A stretch of 64,000 bases of DNA, taken from the NCBI GenBank assembly GCA_963786675.1, contig CAWAZY010000002.1, positions 248,001 through 312,000 of the forward strand, given 5' to 3'. Position 1 is the stretch's first letter, and the number at the start of each line of letters is the position of its first letter. This stretch comes from JAGVSR01 sp963786675 (lineage in GTDB: Bacteria; Pseudomonadota; Alphaproteobacteria; Rhizobiales; Hyphomicrobiaceae). Shown in pieces: positions 46,445 through 56,021 of this stretch. Below the pieces are notes generated by a model. The model did not search any database. It saw only the letters and a program-made list of their open reading frames with translations, and was not told the origin of the DNA. A program made the translations under genes and the position numbers.

Positions 46445-47988
46445 TCACGCCGCCTGGCGGTCGCGGAGGGCTTCGCCGCGATACGACAGCGCCTCGGCGA
46501 TGTGCAGCCGGCCAACCTGTTCCGATGCTTCGAGATCGGCCAGCGTGCGCGCCACCCGCAACATCCGGTGAAAACCGCGCGCGGATAGTCCAAGCGTTTC
46601 GGCCGCTTGACGCAGCAGAGTGAGACCGGCGTCGTCCGGCGCGGTGATCTCGTCGAGAAGCTGGCCGGTCAGTTCCGCATTCGTGCGCACGTTCTTCGCG
46701 CCGAGCTCGGCGAAGCGGGCGCGCTGACGCTCCCGGGCCGCCGTCACCCGCGCTCGAACCTCCTGGCTTCCCTCCAGCGCAGGCGGCAGCACCAGATCCG
46801 CCGCCGATCACGGCCGGCACTTCGATTTGCAGATCGATGCGGTCCATCAGCGGGCCCGAAATGCGTGCCTGATAATCCGCCGCGCAACGCGGTCCACCGC
46901 GGCAGCGATTGCCCGGGCGCCGCGCCGCCGCAACGGCACGGGTTCATCGCGGCGACGAGTTGGATGCGCGCGGGATAAGCAATACGGTGGTTGGCGCGCG
47001 CGATGATCGTCTCGCCGGTTTCCAGCGGCTGGCGCAGACGCATCGAGCACGTTGCGGTTGGAACTCGGGCAACTCGTCGAGGAACAGAACGCCGAGATGC
47101 GCGAGGCTGACTTCGCCCGGCTTCGGCCGCGATCCGCCGCCGACGAGGGCTGCCATGCTGGCGGAATGATGCGGCGGCGCGGAACGGCCGGTCGGTGGCA
47201 CAGCTTTCCGCCCATCAACTCGCCGGCCAGCGAATGCACCATCGAGACTTCGAGCATTTCTTCCGGCGTCAGCGGCGGCAGGATCGACGGCAGCCGCGAC
47301 GCGAGCATGGACTTGCCCGATCCCGGCGGCCCGATCATCAGCAGATTGTGACCGCCGGCCGCCGCCACCTCGAGCGCGCGCTTGGCGCTCTCCTGGCCGC
47401 TTGACGTCCTTGAGATCGGGAAGCGGCCCGCTGGCACGCCGGTCCAAGCTCGGCTTCGGACGCGCCAGCGTCTGCAGACCCTTGAAGTGATTGACCAGCG
47501 ACAGCAGATGCGGCGGGCGCCAGAATGTCCACGTCTTCGCCGGCCCATGCGGCTTCGGGTCCGCACGCCTCGGGACAGATCAGCCCCTTGCCCAGCGCGT
47601 TGGCACCGATCGCCGCCGGCAGTGCGCCGGGCACGGACCGGATCGAGCCGTCGAGCGCCAGTTCGCCCACGGCCGCGTAACCCGACATCGCTTCCGGCGA
47701 GATCGACCCCCATGGCCACGAGCAGCGCCAAGCACGATCGCCAGATCGTAATGGCTGCCTTCCTTGGGCAGATCGGCGGGGGCGAGATTGACCGTCAGGT
47801 GCTTGTAGGGCAGCCCCAGACCCACGGCATGCAGCGCGTTGCGCACCCGCTCGCGGCTTTCCGCGACCGCCTTATCGGCGCAACCCGACGATGGAGAAGA
47901 ACGGCCGTCCCGGCGTGATCCGCACTTGGACTTCCACCGCGCGCGCTTCCACGCCCACGAACGCGAGCGTCGCGATCTGACTGTACAT
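46445..47988 (-). pseudogene. yifB: YifB family Mg chelatase-like AAA ATPase (ComM-like), heavily frameshifted
   Basis: The parts of a ~510-residue YifB protein are all present but in changing frames. The N-terminus M-Y-S-Q-I-A-T-L-A-F-V-G-V-E-A (start 47988), then V-A-E-S-R-E-R-V-R-N-A-L, N-L-A-P-A-D-L-P-K-E-G-S, G-Q-E-S-A-K-R-A-L-E-V-A-A-A-G-G-H-N, the Walker A G-P-P-G-S-G-K-S, L-F-L-D-E-L-P-E-F Walker B, A-M-N-P-C-R-C-G and the C-terminal L-S-A-R-G-F-H-R-M-L-R-V-A-R-T. I count about nine shifts, roughly one per 170 bp, far more than in neighbouring genes. Relatives act as helicases in natural transformation and branch migration. Confidence 0.88.
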
Positions 47989-48091
47989 GCTGCCCCACTC
48001 CCCGGCCCCTGATACTCATGATCCAGGGAAGGAACGATCCGCATGCGCGCAATCCGTCGCGCCTTTGCCGCAGGGCCGCCACAAACTTCGA

Positions 48092-49057
48092 TCAGCTCAT
48101 GCGGCGGCGCTCGATGGCATCCCAGATCATGGCCGCAATATCGTTGCCGCCGAAGGCTTTGACTTGCCGGATACCGGTCGGCGAGGTGACGTTGATTTCG
48201 GTGAGATAGTCGCCGATCACGTCGATGCCGGTGAAGATAAGCCCGCGCTTTTTCAGCTCCGGCCCCAACCGGTCGCAAATCTCGCGTTCCCGCTCCGTCA
48301 GTTCGGTTGGCTTCGCCGTCCCGCCGACATGAAGGTTGGAGCGCGTCTCGCCCACTGAGGGCACGCGGTTGATGGCCCCGGCCACCTCGCCGTCGACCAG
48401 AATGATGCGCTTGTCGCCCTTGCGCACCTCGGGGCGGTACTGCTGCACCATGAAGGGCTCGCGGAAGACGGTCTGAAAGAGTTCGACGAGCGAACCCAGA
48501 TTGGTGTCGTCCGGCTTGACGCGGAAGACGCTCGCGCCGCCATTGCCATAGAGCGGCTTCAGGATGATGTCCTGGTAGCGTTCGCGAAACACCATCACAT
48601 CGCGCAAATCGCGCGTGACGAGTGTCGGCGGCATCAGATCGAGAAAGTCCAGCACCCAGATTTTCTCCGGGGCGTTGCGCACGTGCCTGGGATCATTGAC
48701 GACCAGCGTGGCGGGATGGATCCGCTCCAGAAGGTGCGTTGAGGTAATGTAGGCCATGTCGAAGGGCGGGTCCTGGCGCAACAGCACCACATCCTGTGTC
48801 GCCAGATCAACGGAACGGGCCTCGGACACCGCATAGTGGTCGCCCGCGCGGTCGCGGACCTCCAGGCTGGCGCCCCGCGCCATCAGCTTGTCGCCGAAAA
48901 GCGCCAGGGATTGCGGCGTGTAGTAGAACATTTCGTGGCCGCGACGCTGAGCTTCCAACAGGATCGCGAACGTGGAATCGCCGTGGATATCGATCCGCTC
49001 GATGGGGTCCATCTGACACGCGATCTTCAGCCTCTTGCCCACGTCTGACCCCTGCAT
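48092..49057 (-). CDS. gshB: Glutathione synthetase
   Basis: A 321-residue ATP-grasp ligase joining gamma-glutamylcysteine and glycine. It has the N-terminal A-C-Q-M-D-P-I-E-R-I motif, L-R-Q-D-P-P-F-D-M-A-Y near residue 115, K-P-L-Y-G-N-G-G near residue 195, and the metal/ATP end I-G-D-Y-L-T-E-I-N-V-T-S-P-T-G. The start may be the ATG at 49057 or a GTG at 49042 that has a better-placed AGGGG; the two differ by five residues. It is followed by the yifB remnant and divergent from pal. Confidence 0.94.
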   Translation of the reverse strand: MQGSDVGKRLKIACQMDPIERIDIHGDSTFAILLEAQRRGHEMFYYTPQSLALFGDKLMARGASLEVRDRAGDHYAVSEARSVDLATQDVVLLRQDPPFDMAYITSTHLLERIHPATLVVNDPRHVRNAPEKIWVLDFLDLMPPTLVTRDLRDVMVFRERYQDIILKPLYGNGGASVFRVKPDDTNLGSLVELFQTVFREPFMVQQYRPEVRKGDKRIILVDGEVAGAINRVPSVGETRSNLHVGGTAKPTELTEREREICDRLGPELKKRGLIFTGIDVIGDYLTEINVTSPTGIRQVKAFGGNDIAAMIWDAIERRRMS

Positions 49058-49186
49058 TGCCCTAATTCACTGGCACAAGCTCATACGTCCACGGGAGGCA
49101 AACGCAAAGTCCGCCCGGCCCTGTTCACAGGTTGTTAACCACACCCGGCCAAGGTCCAGCCTTCTGGGTGCGTATGGAGTTGCTCA

Positions 49187-49735
49187 ATGTCTGTCGGTTC
49201 GGGTGCTGGTTTATCCTTGGCGCGTTTGGCCCTGCGTGCCGGTCTTCTGGGCACCCTGGTCCTGACCGGCGCCTGTTCCAAGGAAAACAGCGCCCCCAAC
49301 CCAAATCTTCTCGGATCGGTGGGCAACGGGAGCGGCTACGGCGCGAGCCGCGGCATGCCGGGTTCGGCAGAGGATTTCCGCGCGGGCGCCCGCGACATGG
49401 TCTATTTTTCCTCCAACTCGTCCGATCTGACGCCCGAGGCGCAACAGACCCTCTCCCAGCAGGCCCGCTGGCTGCAGCAGTATCCCCAGCATCAGGTCAT
49501 GATCGAAGGCCATGCCGACGAGCGCGGCACCCGAGAATATAACCTCGCGCTCGGTGCGCGACGCGCCCAGTCGGTGCGCAGGTTCCTGGCGCAACAGGGC
49601 GTGCCGAATGCGCGCATGCGCACGATCTCCTACGGCAAGGAACGGCCCGTGGCCATTTGCGACGACATCTCGTGCTGGTCGCAGAACCGGCGCGCGCAGA
49701 CGGTGCTGGGCGGCGCGGCCATCAGTCAGCGCTGA
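49187..49735 (+). CDS. pal: Peptidoglycan-associated lipoprotein (Pal/OmpA-like)
   Basis: A 182-residue outer-membrane lipoprotein. The signal peptide ends in lipobox L-T-G-A-C with lipid-bearing Cys30; the OmpA C-like domain (about residues 70-180) has V-Y-F-S-S-N-S-S, I-E-G-H-A-D-E-R-G-T-R-E-Y-N-L-A-L-G and R-R-A-Q peptidoglycan-binding features and the Pal ending. It anchors the outer membrane to peptidoglycan. Unusually, no tolB, tolA or ybgF is adjacent, since the neighbours are gshB and yraN. Confidence 0.92.
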   Translation: MSVGSGAGLSLARLALRAGLLGTLVLTGACSKENSAPNPNLLGSVGNGSGYGASRGMPGSAEDFRAGARDMVYFSSNSSDLTPEAQQTLSQQARWLQQYPQHQVMIEGHADERGTREYNLALGARRAQSVRRFLAQQGVPNARMRTISYGKERPVAICDDISCWSQNRRAQTVLGGAAISQR

Positions 49736-49746
49736 AGACCAACCGA

Positions 49747-50139
49747 TCAGAGCCCATCCGCGATATGCCGGGGCCAGCGCCACGGCGCCACGATGACGAG
49801 ATCGAATCCGATGTCGCACGCGCGGTGGACCGGGTGGCGCTGAAGCCAGACGTCGGCCGCCTCGCGCACGCGGGCGCGCTGCGCGTCGCCGACGGCCTGA
49901 TGCGCCTCCTCGTCCGACAGGCCCGGCCGCCGCTTCACTTCCACGAACGCAAGGCGCGATCCCCGGCGCACGACGAGATCGATTTCTCCCGCGCGTGAGC
50001 GCCACCTGCGGTCAAGTATGCGGTAGCCTTTGCTCAGGAACATCACCGCAGCGACCGTCTCCGACCTCAACCCCGCCGCGTAGCGGGCGCGCCGCGCTTC
50101 GGTGTGCTGTGTATCGGGAAGGCGCGCGTCTCCGGTCAC
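49747..50139 (-). CDS. YraN/UPF0102 family endonuclease-like protein
   Basis: A 130-residue protein with the E-x-x-A-A (here E-T-V-A-A) helix, the G-E-I-D-L-V and V-E-V-K-R-R motifs of the restriction-endonuclease-like UPF0102 family. It starts at a GTG overlapping the rsmI stop as GTGA, the usual rsmI-yraN order. Its cellular role is not known in detail. Convergent with pal. Confidence 0.9.
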   Translation of the reverse strand: MTGDARLPDTQHTEARRARYAAGLRSETVAAVMFLSKGYRILDRRWRSRAGEIDLVVRRGSRLAFVEVKRRPGLSDEEAHQAVGDAQRARVREAADVWLQRHPVHRACDIGFDLVIVAPWRWPRHIADGL

Positions 50140-51017
50140 GAACGCTCCGCTCCCCTGGCCTTCAGCCCGAGGTCATAGACGCGGCTTTTGGGGACCCCGT
50201 GCGCCTCGGCCACCGCCTTGGCGGCATCGCGCAGGCTCATCGTCTCCAAGGCGTCCGCCAGGGCCGCCGTCAGTGTTTCATCGGTGGTGTCCGTCGCGCC
50301 GGGCGGACCGATGAGAATGACGATCTCGCCTTTCACGGGCGTCGCGCCCAGATCGGCGGCAAGCTCAGCCAAGGTGCCCCGCCGCACGTCTTCGTGCAGC
50401 TTGGTCAATTCGCGCGCGACCGCGGCCGGACGAGGGCCCAGGCCTTCCGCCAAATCCGTCAGCGCCTCACCAAGCCGGGTCGGCGCCTCGAAGACGACCA
50501 GCGTGGCGGGAATTTTTGCCAGCTCCGCGATGCGGCTGCGGCGCGCCGCATCACGCGGCGGCAAAAACCCGGCGAACAGGAAGCGGTCTGTCGGAAGCCC
50601 TGCGACGCACAAACCTGCCATGACGGCGCTGGCACCCGGAATGGCGACGACAGCGTGTCCGCCGGCGATGCAATCACGCACCAGTTTGTAGCCGGGATCG
50701 GAAATAAGGGGCGTGCCCGCATCGCTGATCAAGCCCACGCGGCCACCGTGGGCGAGGTCGGCCAGAATGCGCGGCCGCTGCTCTTCGGCGTTGTGTTCGT
50801 GGTACGGCTTGAGGCGGGCCCGGAGCCCGAAATGCGCGACGAGGGTGCGGCTATGGCGCGTGTCCTCGCAATAGACCACATCGCAGCGCGCCAGCACCGC
50901 CAATGCGCGCAGCGATATATCCGCAAGATTACCGATCGGCGTCGCGACAAGGTAGAGGCCAGGATCCAGCCGTTCGGCGGCAAGCCGGTTCATTTCGGAC
51001 GCGAGACGGGCGCCCAA
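50136..51017 (-). CDS. rsmI: 16S rRNA (cytidine1402-2'-O)-methyltransferase
   Basis: A 293-residue tetrapyrrole-methylase-fold enzyme. It has the motifs V-A-T-P-I-G-N-L near residue 25, C-E-D-T-R-H-S near residue 50, I-S-D-A-G-T-P-L-I-S-D-P-G, P-G-A-S-A and F-x-G-F-L-P. The C-terminal ~40 residues carry the small extra domain of RsmI. The end overlaps yraN. The first Met is followed by a second one at residue 9 (M-N-R-L-A-A), also a possible start. Between this gene and the next one upstream (51018-51316) I see no convincing gene. Confidence 0.94.
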   Translation of the reverse strand: MGARLASEMNRLAAERLDPGLYLVATPIGNLADISLRALAVLARCDVVYCEDTRHSRTLVAHFGLRARLKPYHEHNAEEQRPRILADLAHGGRVGLISDAGTPLISDPGYKLVRDCIAGGHAVVAIPGASAVMAGLCVAGLPTDRFLFAGFLPPRDAARRSRIAELAKIPATLVVFEAPTRLGEALTDLAEGLGPRPAAVARELTKLHEDVRRGTLAELAADLGATPVKGEIVILIGPPGATDTTDETLTAALADALETMSLRDAAKAVAEAHGVPKSRVYDLGLKARGAERS

Positions 51018-51316
51018 TGGCTGTTCAGGGGTCTGGCCGGGAGTTGAACCAAGGCCTGGTCCGATGCCTCGTCCGGCAAGTCCTCCGGCGAGTCATCCGC
51101 TGGCTCATCCAGCGCCGTCGTGTCCGCCTCAGGAAACATTGTCACCGGGTCTCCAGATGCCTGATCAGTCCAACTGCTGCTCGCAAGCGGCTTGACCATG
51201 CGCGATCACCGGCTGCGAACGCGGGCCGATGGACGGACTGAATTGTCCAGACGAGATATACACCCTCGCGCGCCTGCGCCCAATGCCGGACCAGCCGGCG
51301 GCCACGGCAAAGCGCG

Positions 51317-51709
51317 TCAGGCCGCAACCGGCTCGCGGCGGCGGAAGGGTTGGCGGAATTCCTTGGCCGATGCCGGGGCCGTCCGCGCAAGCGGCACCCC
51401 CGCGCTCATGAAGGCGGGTGCCATCTCGGCGCGCAGACGCTGCAGGGCATAGGTGGCCGCATCCAACTGGGCGGCGGCTTCCTTCTGACAGACAACGATG
51501 GTGACGGCTTTGGTCTGGGCCTCCGCCAGGACATCGGCGACCCGCGACCACTGTTCGATGATCCCTAGGCGATCAGGGGCCGGCGCACATGCGATGACAA
51601 CCGGGGGCCGCGACCGGGCGTAGCGCAGCGCGACGGTCCGCAACTCGTAACGGAGGCGGTCCATCGTGGGGCGCAGGCCCAAAAGGATCGGTTTAAAAAC
51701 CTTCATCAT
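51317..51709 (-). CDS. Hypothetical protein, 130 residues
   Basis: A soluble, helix-rich protein (M-M-K-V-F-K-P-I-L-L-G-L-R-P) with A-E-A-Q-T-K-A-V-T-I-V-V-C-Q-K and Q-L-D-A-A-T-Y-A-L-Q-R-L-R segments. It has GC-ending codon use and an AT-richer upstream region (51710-51950) suited to a promoter, both supporting a real gene. No family recognised. The upstream 250 bases contain no other gene. Confidence 0.5.
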   Translation of the reverse strand: MMKVFKPILLGLRPTMDRLRYELRTVALRYARSRPPVVIACAPAPDRLGIIEQWSRVADVLAEAQTKAVTIVVCQKEAAAQLDAATYALQRLRAEMAPAFMSAGVPLARTAPASAKEFRQPFRRREPVAA

Positions 51710-51959
51710 CGGATCAATGGCGCAATCAAAAGATTAACGAGCGCGATCCTCCTTGGAAGAACGCGTTTCCCGGTCTCCGGCGATACGGAGTTGGGTGAAT
51801 GAGATTGGGCTATTTTCAAATTCCGTCAATTCGCCGCTTTTAACAAGTGTTTATAATCAGCGAATCGTAATTTTTTACTGCTGCGGAGCGAAATGCGGCC
51901 GCTGCAATGCGATGCGGGCGCAATTCGGCACGTCTAGCGGGAATTGTCGCACCAGCTTT

Positions 51960-53522
51960 CTACTTTTCCGATGCAGGTGGCGATGCGGTGTCGGCCTGGG
52001 GTTTTTCCCGGACCGGCAGTCCGGCACGAATCACCTGAGAACGCGGCCGTTCTGGCACTGCCGAGATCCGCTTGGCCTTGACGCGGGCAGCCGCTCCGGT
52101 CCCCGGCTTGGAAAGCACCGCTGGGACCTTCAGCCCTGAGAACCGGAAATGCCCGGTAATCTGATCGACGAATAGACCATCCTCCTGCTGAGGGCCCCAA
52201 CCCCGATTATGGATGATCAGCGGCCGGCCCGACGGTCCAAGGATATCGGAAACGATCGCGATATGCGTCCGCGAGTGGCGATTTTGGGGTCGCCAGTAGG
52301 TGACAATATCGCCCGGCCGGAAATCCTCGGCAAAATTGGATATCGGCAGCGTTTCGCCATGCCGCTGCAAAAAACGGCGCAATGTATCGACGCGGCGATG
52401 GTCGATATTGGGATCGCCGGACCCCGAGCGTGTCGTGTGCACCAGGGCCTGAAGATCGATGCCCAAGGCCCGGTAGGCGCGGATGATCACATCGGTGCAT
52501 ACGCCATACATGGGATTGACGTCGCCCATGGGGTAGGCGAGCCGGGTGTAGCGGTCGTTGTAAATGACGAAATCGTCCAGCTGCGTGCGCGCGGCTTGGG
52601 CCAGCGCCATCCCGAACGCCTCCCCATCCGCTGGGTCGAAGCCAGCCGGAAGTATGAAGGGTGCGTCGGGCCCGGGCGGGTAGCACTGCGTCTCGTCCGC
52701 TTCGACGCCAAACATGCCGTGGGGCGCCGGACGGACGGCGACGGCATCGTCCGGACTGAGGCTAGCCACGTCCGGGCCCCAATGTGGCTGGCCGGCAATT
52801 TGTGGGGGAACCCCGGCGATCGGCTTGGCCGCATCGCTTGGCCGCGCTACGGGCGGCAGGTTCGATGCCCCGTGCGCCGCGTCGCCGGCCTCGATCGCCT
52901 CATCCACTGGGCGCGGCGCGACGGCAGGCGGCGGCGCGGCGTGTGGCGTGTCCGTTGGGACTTGCGCGGGTCCAGCGGCGGCAACATCCATGGCGGCCTG
53001 CCGGGCTGCCACGGTGGGTTCCACCACCGAACGTGCCGGAACGCTGGCCTCAACAGTCGCGTCAACTTCAGGAGACGGTGTCATCGGCGTCCCTGCGATA
53101 CTGGGCCCGGGCCCAACGGCAGGTACTGGCACGGCCGTGCGCGGCAGCCCGACCAGCGCGCGCCCTCGGCCGTCTTGGGAAACCCAATGGTGCGATTCTC
53201 CGCCCGCCGGCATCGCCCCGTTCCAGCGGACAACCCCAATGGTCGTCGCCACCAGTACGAACGGCAGCAGGAGCATCACGGCGTCCGCGCGCTCGACTGA
53301 ACGGAGGCTGGTCTTTGCAGAGCGCCACCATGACAACGGCAAGGAGGCGGCGCGCGGGTAACGAGTGGGCGCCGGTTTGCGTGCTGTTGACGAAGACTTC
53401 GCTTGGCGCGGGGAACCTCCGGCCACACTACGAGCGTGCACCGCTACCGTCGCGGCGGCGGCCACGCGTGGGGATTTGCGCGATTTGCGCGCGCTGGATT
53501 TGGGATGCTTCTGCTTTTTCAC
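51960..53522 (-). CDS. DUF1287 domain protein with long disordered N-terminal region
   Basis: A 520-residue protein. The N-terminal ~70 residues are basic and Ser/Ala/Lys-rich and followed by one membrane helix (L-M-L-L-L-P-F-V-L-V-A, near residue 85). About 200 residues of Pro/Ala-rich linker lead to a C-terminal DUF1287 domain (about residues 300-470) with Y-P-M-G-D-V-N-P-M-Y-G-V-C-T-D-V-I-I-R-A-Y, a central R-R-V-D-T-L-R-R-F-L, F-R-P-G-D-I-V-T-Y-W and H-I-A-I-V-S-D. The C-T-D plus downstream His pattern is that of a papain-like (NlpC/P60-like) cysteine peptidase fold, so a cell-wall or periplasmic hydrolase is plausible. Probably anchored in the inner membrane with the domain outside. Confidence 0.82.
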   Translation of the reverse strand: MKKQKHPKSSARKSRKSPRVAAAATVAVHARSVAGGSPRQAKSSSTARKPAPTRYPRAASLPLSWWRSAKTSLRSVERADAVMLLLPFVLVATTIGVVRWNGAMPAGGESHHWVSQDGRGRALVGLPRTAVPVPAVGPGPSIAGTPMTPSPEVDATVEASVPARSVVEPTVAARQAAMDVAAAGPAQVPTDTPHAAPPPAVAPRPVDEAIEAGDAAHGASNLPPVARPSDAAKPIAGVPPQIAGQPHWGPDVASLSPDDAVAVRPAPHGMFGVEADETQCYPPGPDAPFILPAGFDPADGEAFGMALAQAARTQLDDFVIYNDRYTRLAYPMGDVNPMYGVCTDVIIRAYRALGIDLQALVHTTRSGSGDPNIDHRRVDTLRRFLQRHGETLPISNFAEDFRPGDIVTYWRPQNRHSRTHIAIVSDILGPSGRPLIIHNRGWGPQQEDGLFVDQITGHFRFSGLKVPAVLSKPGTGAAARVKAKRISAVPERPRSQVIRAGLPVREKPQADTASPPASEK

Positions 53523-53607
53523 GCCGCGTGCCTCGCTTCAAAGCAGTTACAGTCTACCCGTCAAGCTCCTGGAAAACCATAGAAAACCATGCCGCGCCTC
53601 AGGATCA

Positions 53608-54504
53608 TCAGTTATTCTGCAATGCCCGGTCTCCAGCCCCGGCCAAGCGCAGGACATCCAACGCGGAATGGCCAGAGTCGCGCAGCGCCCTGACAGATGT
53701 CGACCGGTTGCTCTTGGCCAGCTTGCGGCCCTCGCCATCCAAAAGCAGGGGGTGGTGATGATACAGCGGCGCGGGCAGATCGAGCAGCACCTGCAGCATC
53801 CGGTGGAGATCGGTGGCGGCATAGAGGTCTTGACCACGCGTGACATGCGTGACGCCTTGGGCCGCATCGTCGATCACGACGGCCAAGTGGTAACTCGCTG
53901 GCGTATCCTTGCGGACGATCACAGCGTCACCCCAGCGTTCCGGTGCCGCCCGGATCACATGCTGCCCCAACGCGGCATCCAATTCGACGAACGTAAGGTC
54001 CGCTCCAGCCAGCCGCCGCGCAACCTCCGCCCGCGCCCGCTCCATATCGAGGCGAAGGGCATAGGGTTCGCCCGATGCCAGCCGTTGGGCCAAATCCTGC
54101 GGCGCCATACCTTTGTCGAGACCAGGATAGAGCGGGACACCGTCGGGATCGGCGCCGGAATTTTTTGCGGCTGCGGCCTCGTCAAGTTCGCGGCGCGTGG
54201 CCCAGCACGGATACAAGAGACCCTGATCCCTCAGCTGACGCGCGGCTTGCGCATAGACCGAGAACCGATCCGACTGGCGCCACACCGGCTCTTCCCATTC
54301 GAGCCCCAGCCACTGGAGATCGTCACGGATCTGCGTTTCATAGTGCGCGCGGGAGCGCTGCTGATCGATGTCCTCGATCCGCAACAAGAACCGTCCGCCC
54401 ATGCGGCGCGCCATCTCGTGACCCACCCAGGCGGACAGGACATGGCCGAGATGCAGCTCGCCGTTGGGGCTCGGCGCAAAGCGAAAAACAGGGCGGGACG
54501 TCAC
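53608..54504 (-). CDS. gluQ: Glutamyl-Q tRNA(Asp) synthetase
   Basis: A 298-residue truncated GluRS-like enzyme that puts glutamate on queuosine 34 of tRNA-Asp. The class I H-L-G-H signature is in F-A-P-S-P-N-G-E-L-H-L-G-H near residue 10, R-I-E-D-I-D near residue 43, and the K-M-S-K-S equivalent is K-L-A-K-S near residue 265. The anticodon-binding domain of GluRS is missing, as expected for the family. Cysteine zinc ligands are reduced compared with E. coli YadB. Confidence 0.92.
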   Translation of the reverse strand: MTSRPVFRFAPSPNGELHLGHVLSAWVGHEMARRMGGRFLLRIEDIDQQRSRAHYETQIRDDLQWLGLEWEEPVWRQSDRFSVYAQAARQLRDQGLLYPCWATRRELDEAAAAKNSGADPDGVPLYPGLDKGMAPQDLAQRLASGEPYALRLDMERARAEVARRLAGADLTFVELDAALGQHVIRAAPERWGDAVIVRKDTPASYHLAVVIDDAAQGVTHVTRGQDLYAATDLHRMLQVLLDLPAPLYHHHPLLLDGEGRKLAKSNRSTSVRALRDSGHSALDVLRLAGAGDRALQNN

Positions 54505-54532
54505 CGGCAGTGCTCGCGGAGTGGGGAATGGC

Positions 54533-55099
54533 TCAATCGCAGCGGCCGTTCAGCCCCTCGCCGGGCGTGTAGGACCGCGCGACCGCTTCAACCACCCGAT
54601 CATAGAACGGACGCTCGGCAACGGGATAGAGCAACGCCCATGTATTGATGAACCGGCCCCGGCAGGTGAAGCTGACCCGCTCATAGAAGTGCGTATTTCC
54701 GCGGGTTCCCGAAATGATGAACCAGGAGCGGCGTATGGGGGCGAATTCGATCCGCGCCCCGTCGTAGTTGGTCGCCAGCAGATGACGCCGGTAGTCCTCC
54801 AGCGTCCAGCCATCCTCGTTCTCGAATGCGGCGACACCCAACCGGGCCGTTCCGTCGTGAGAAATCAGAACCGAGCCGTCCTCGTGCGCCGGACCGGCGC
54901 GCGCCGCGAACACGCTGCCGGGATAGGAAAGCGCGAACCCGTAACGGTTGTTCTCCACGCGTGCCCAATCCGTGGCGCGCACCTTGAATGCCGCCGTGCG
55001 CGCCTGCGCCCAAGCGTCCGCGCTGAACGACACGCTTATCAGCACGCCGCACAACGCAGCGAGCATCATCCGAGAGATATGAAATATGTTGCGCACCAT
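54533..55099 (-). CDS. Secreted protein of unknown function
   Basis: A 188-residue protein with a signal peptide (M-V-R-N-I-F then a hydrophobic core ending A-W-A-Q-A near residue 32) and a compact domain with R-Y-G-F-A-L-S-Y-P and a central G-T-R-G-N-T-H-F-Y-E. Y-G-F-S-L-x-Y-P-type motifs occur in periplasmic lipoprotein-like domains of unknown role in Alphaproteobacteria. The C-terminal cysteine may pair with the one in F-T-C-R-G. It is 28 bp upstream of gluQ and may be cotranscribed. Confidence 0.75.
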   Translation of the reverse strand: MVRNIFHISRMMLAALCGVLISVSFSADAWAQARTAAFKVRATDWARVENNRYGFALSYPGSVFAARAGPAHEDGSVLISHDGTARLGVAAFENEDGWTLEDYRRHLLATNYDGARIEFAPIRRSWFIISGTRGNTHFYERVSFTCRGRFINTWALLYPVAERPFYDRVVEAVARSYTPGEGLNGRCD

Positions 55100-55193
55100 C
55101 GCCGGTCGACCCCGCTCGACATATGGAATGCACGAGGTGAAATGATACGCTCAGCAACGCCGGTTGTGAAATCACGCTTTTGAAAAGAGTGTC

Positions 55194-55904
55194 ATGCCAC
55201 GCCCGCAAAAATCCGCGTCTCACATCTTGTCCACAGATGCCGACATCCGGCGCGGCGTTGCAGCGCTGAGACGCGCGTGCCCGGTGATGCGAAGGGTGCA
55301 CGATGTCACCGGTGATCCACCGCTGCGCCGGCAAGACCCCGGATTTGCCGGTCTCATGCGCATCGTCGTCGCGCAGCAGGTGTCCGCCGCCAGCGCGACC
55401 GCCATTTGGAAGCGTACCGAAGACACGCTACGCACGATCACACCATCGATCATCGCCCGGGCGAGTGACGACAGATTGCGCGCCTGCGGACTTTCACGGC
55501 CCAAGGTGCGCACGATGCGCGCCGTCGCCGATGCTGTCCTCTCAGGCGACCTCGACGTGGACCGGCTCGGCGACGCGTCGGATGCCGAGGTCCACGCCGC
55601 GCTGACGCGGATCCACGGCATCGGACCCTGGACCGCAGACATCTATTTGATGTTCTCGCTGGGGCGCGCGGATGCCTGGGCGGGCGGCGATCTCGCGCTG
55701 CAATTGGCCATCGCGCGGGCGTTCGCCCTCAACCAGCGGCCCACGGCCGGCGAGGCCTTGGAGCAGGCGGAGATTTGGCGTCCCTGGCGCGCAGTTGCCG
55801 CGCGATTGTTGTGGTCGTTCTACGCTCTTCCCCCCGAACCGGCGCGATCCCGTTCCGCTCAACTGCGCGCCAACGCAAAAACATCACACAGAAAAGCAAC
55901 TTAG
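55194..55904 (+). CDS. DNA-3-methyladenine glycosylase II-like (HhH-GPD family)
   Basis: A 236-residue base-excision repair enzyme. The helix-hairpin-helix region I-H-G-I-G-P-W-T-A-D is near residue 140 and the catalytic aspartate follows in W-A-G-G-D-L-A-L-Q. An N-terminal R-x-F-A-G-L-M-R-I-V-V-A-Q-Q-V-S block is typical of AlkA-type glycosylases of this small form. It removes alkylated purines from DNA. Confidence 0.9.
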   Translation: MPRPQKSASHILSTDADIRRGVAALRRACPVMRRVHDVTGDPPLRRQDPGFAGLMRIVVAQQVSAASATAIWKRTEDTLRTITPSIIARASDDRLRACGLSRPKVRTMRAVADAVLSGDLDVDRLGDASDAEVHAALTRIHGIGPWTADIYLMFSLGRADAWAGGDLALQLAIARAFALNQRPTAGEALEQAEIWRPWRAVAARLLWSFYALPPEPARSRSAQLRANAKTSHRKAT

Positions 55905-56021
55905 GCTCTCCGGTTGCGGAGCGCCCAGAGACCTTCACAGAGCTGACATGCCCGGCTAGTATCCCCGCCGTCGAGCGGGGTCCAAACCCAATTCGACGGT
56001 GAACCGTCTGGAAGCAAGCCT

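Noticed and set aside
50990..51199. 69-codon acidic frame overlapping the rsmI start
   Set aside because: It overlaps a well-placed rsmI start and has no visible ribosome-binding site or family.
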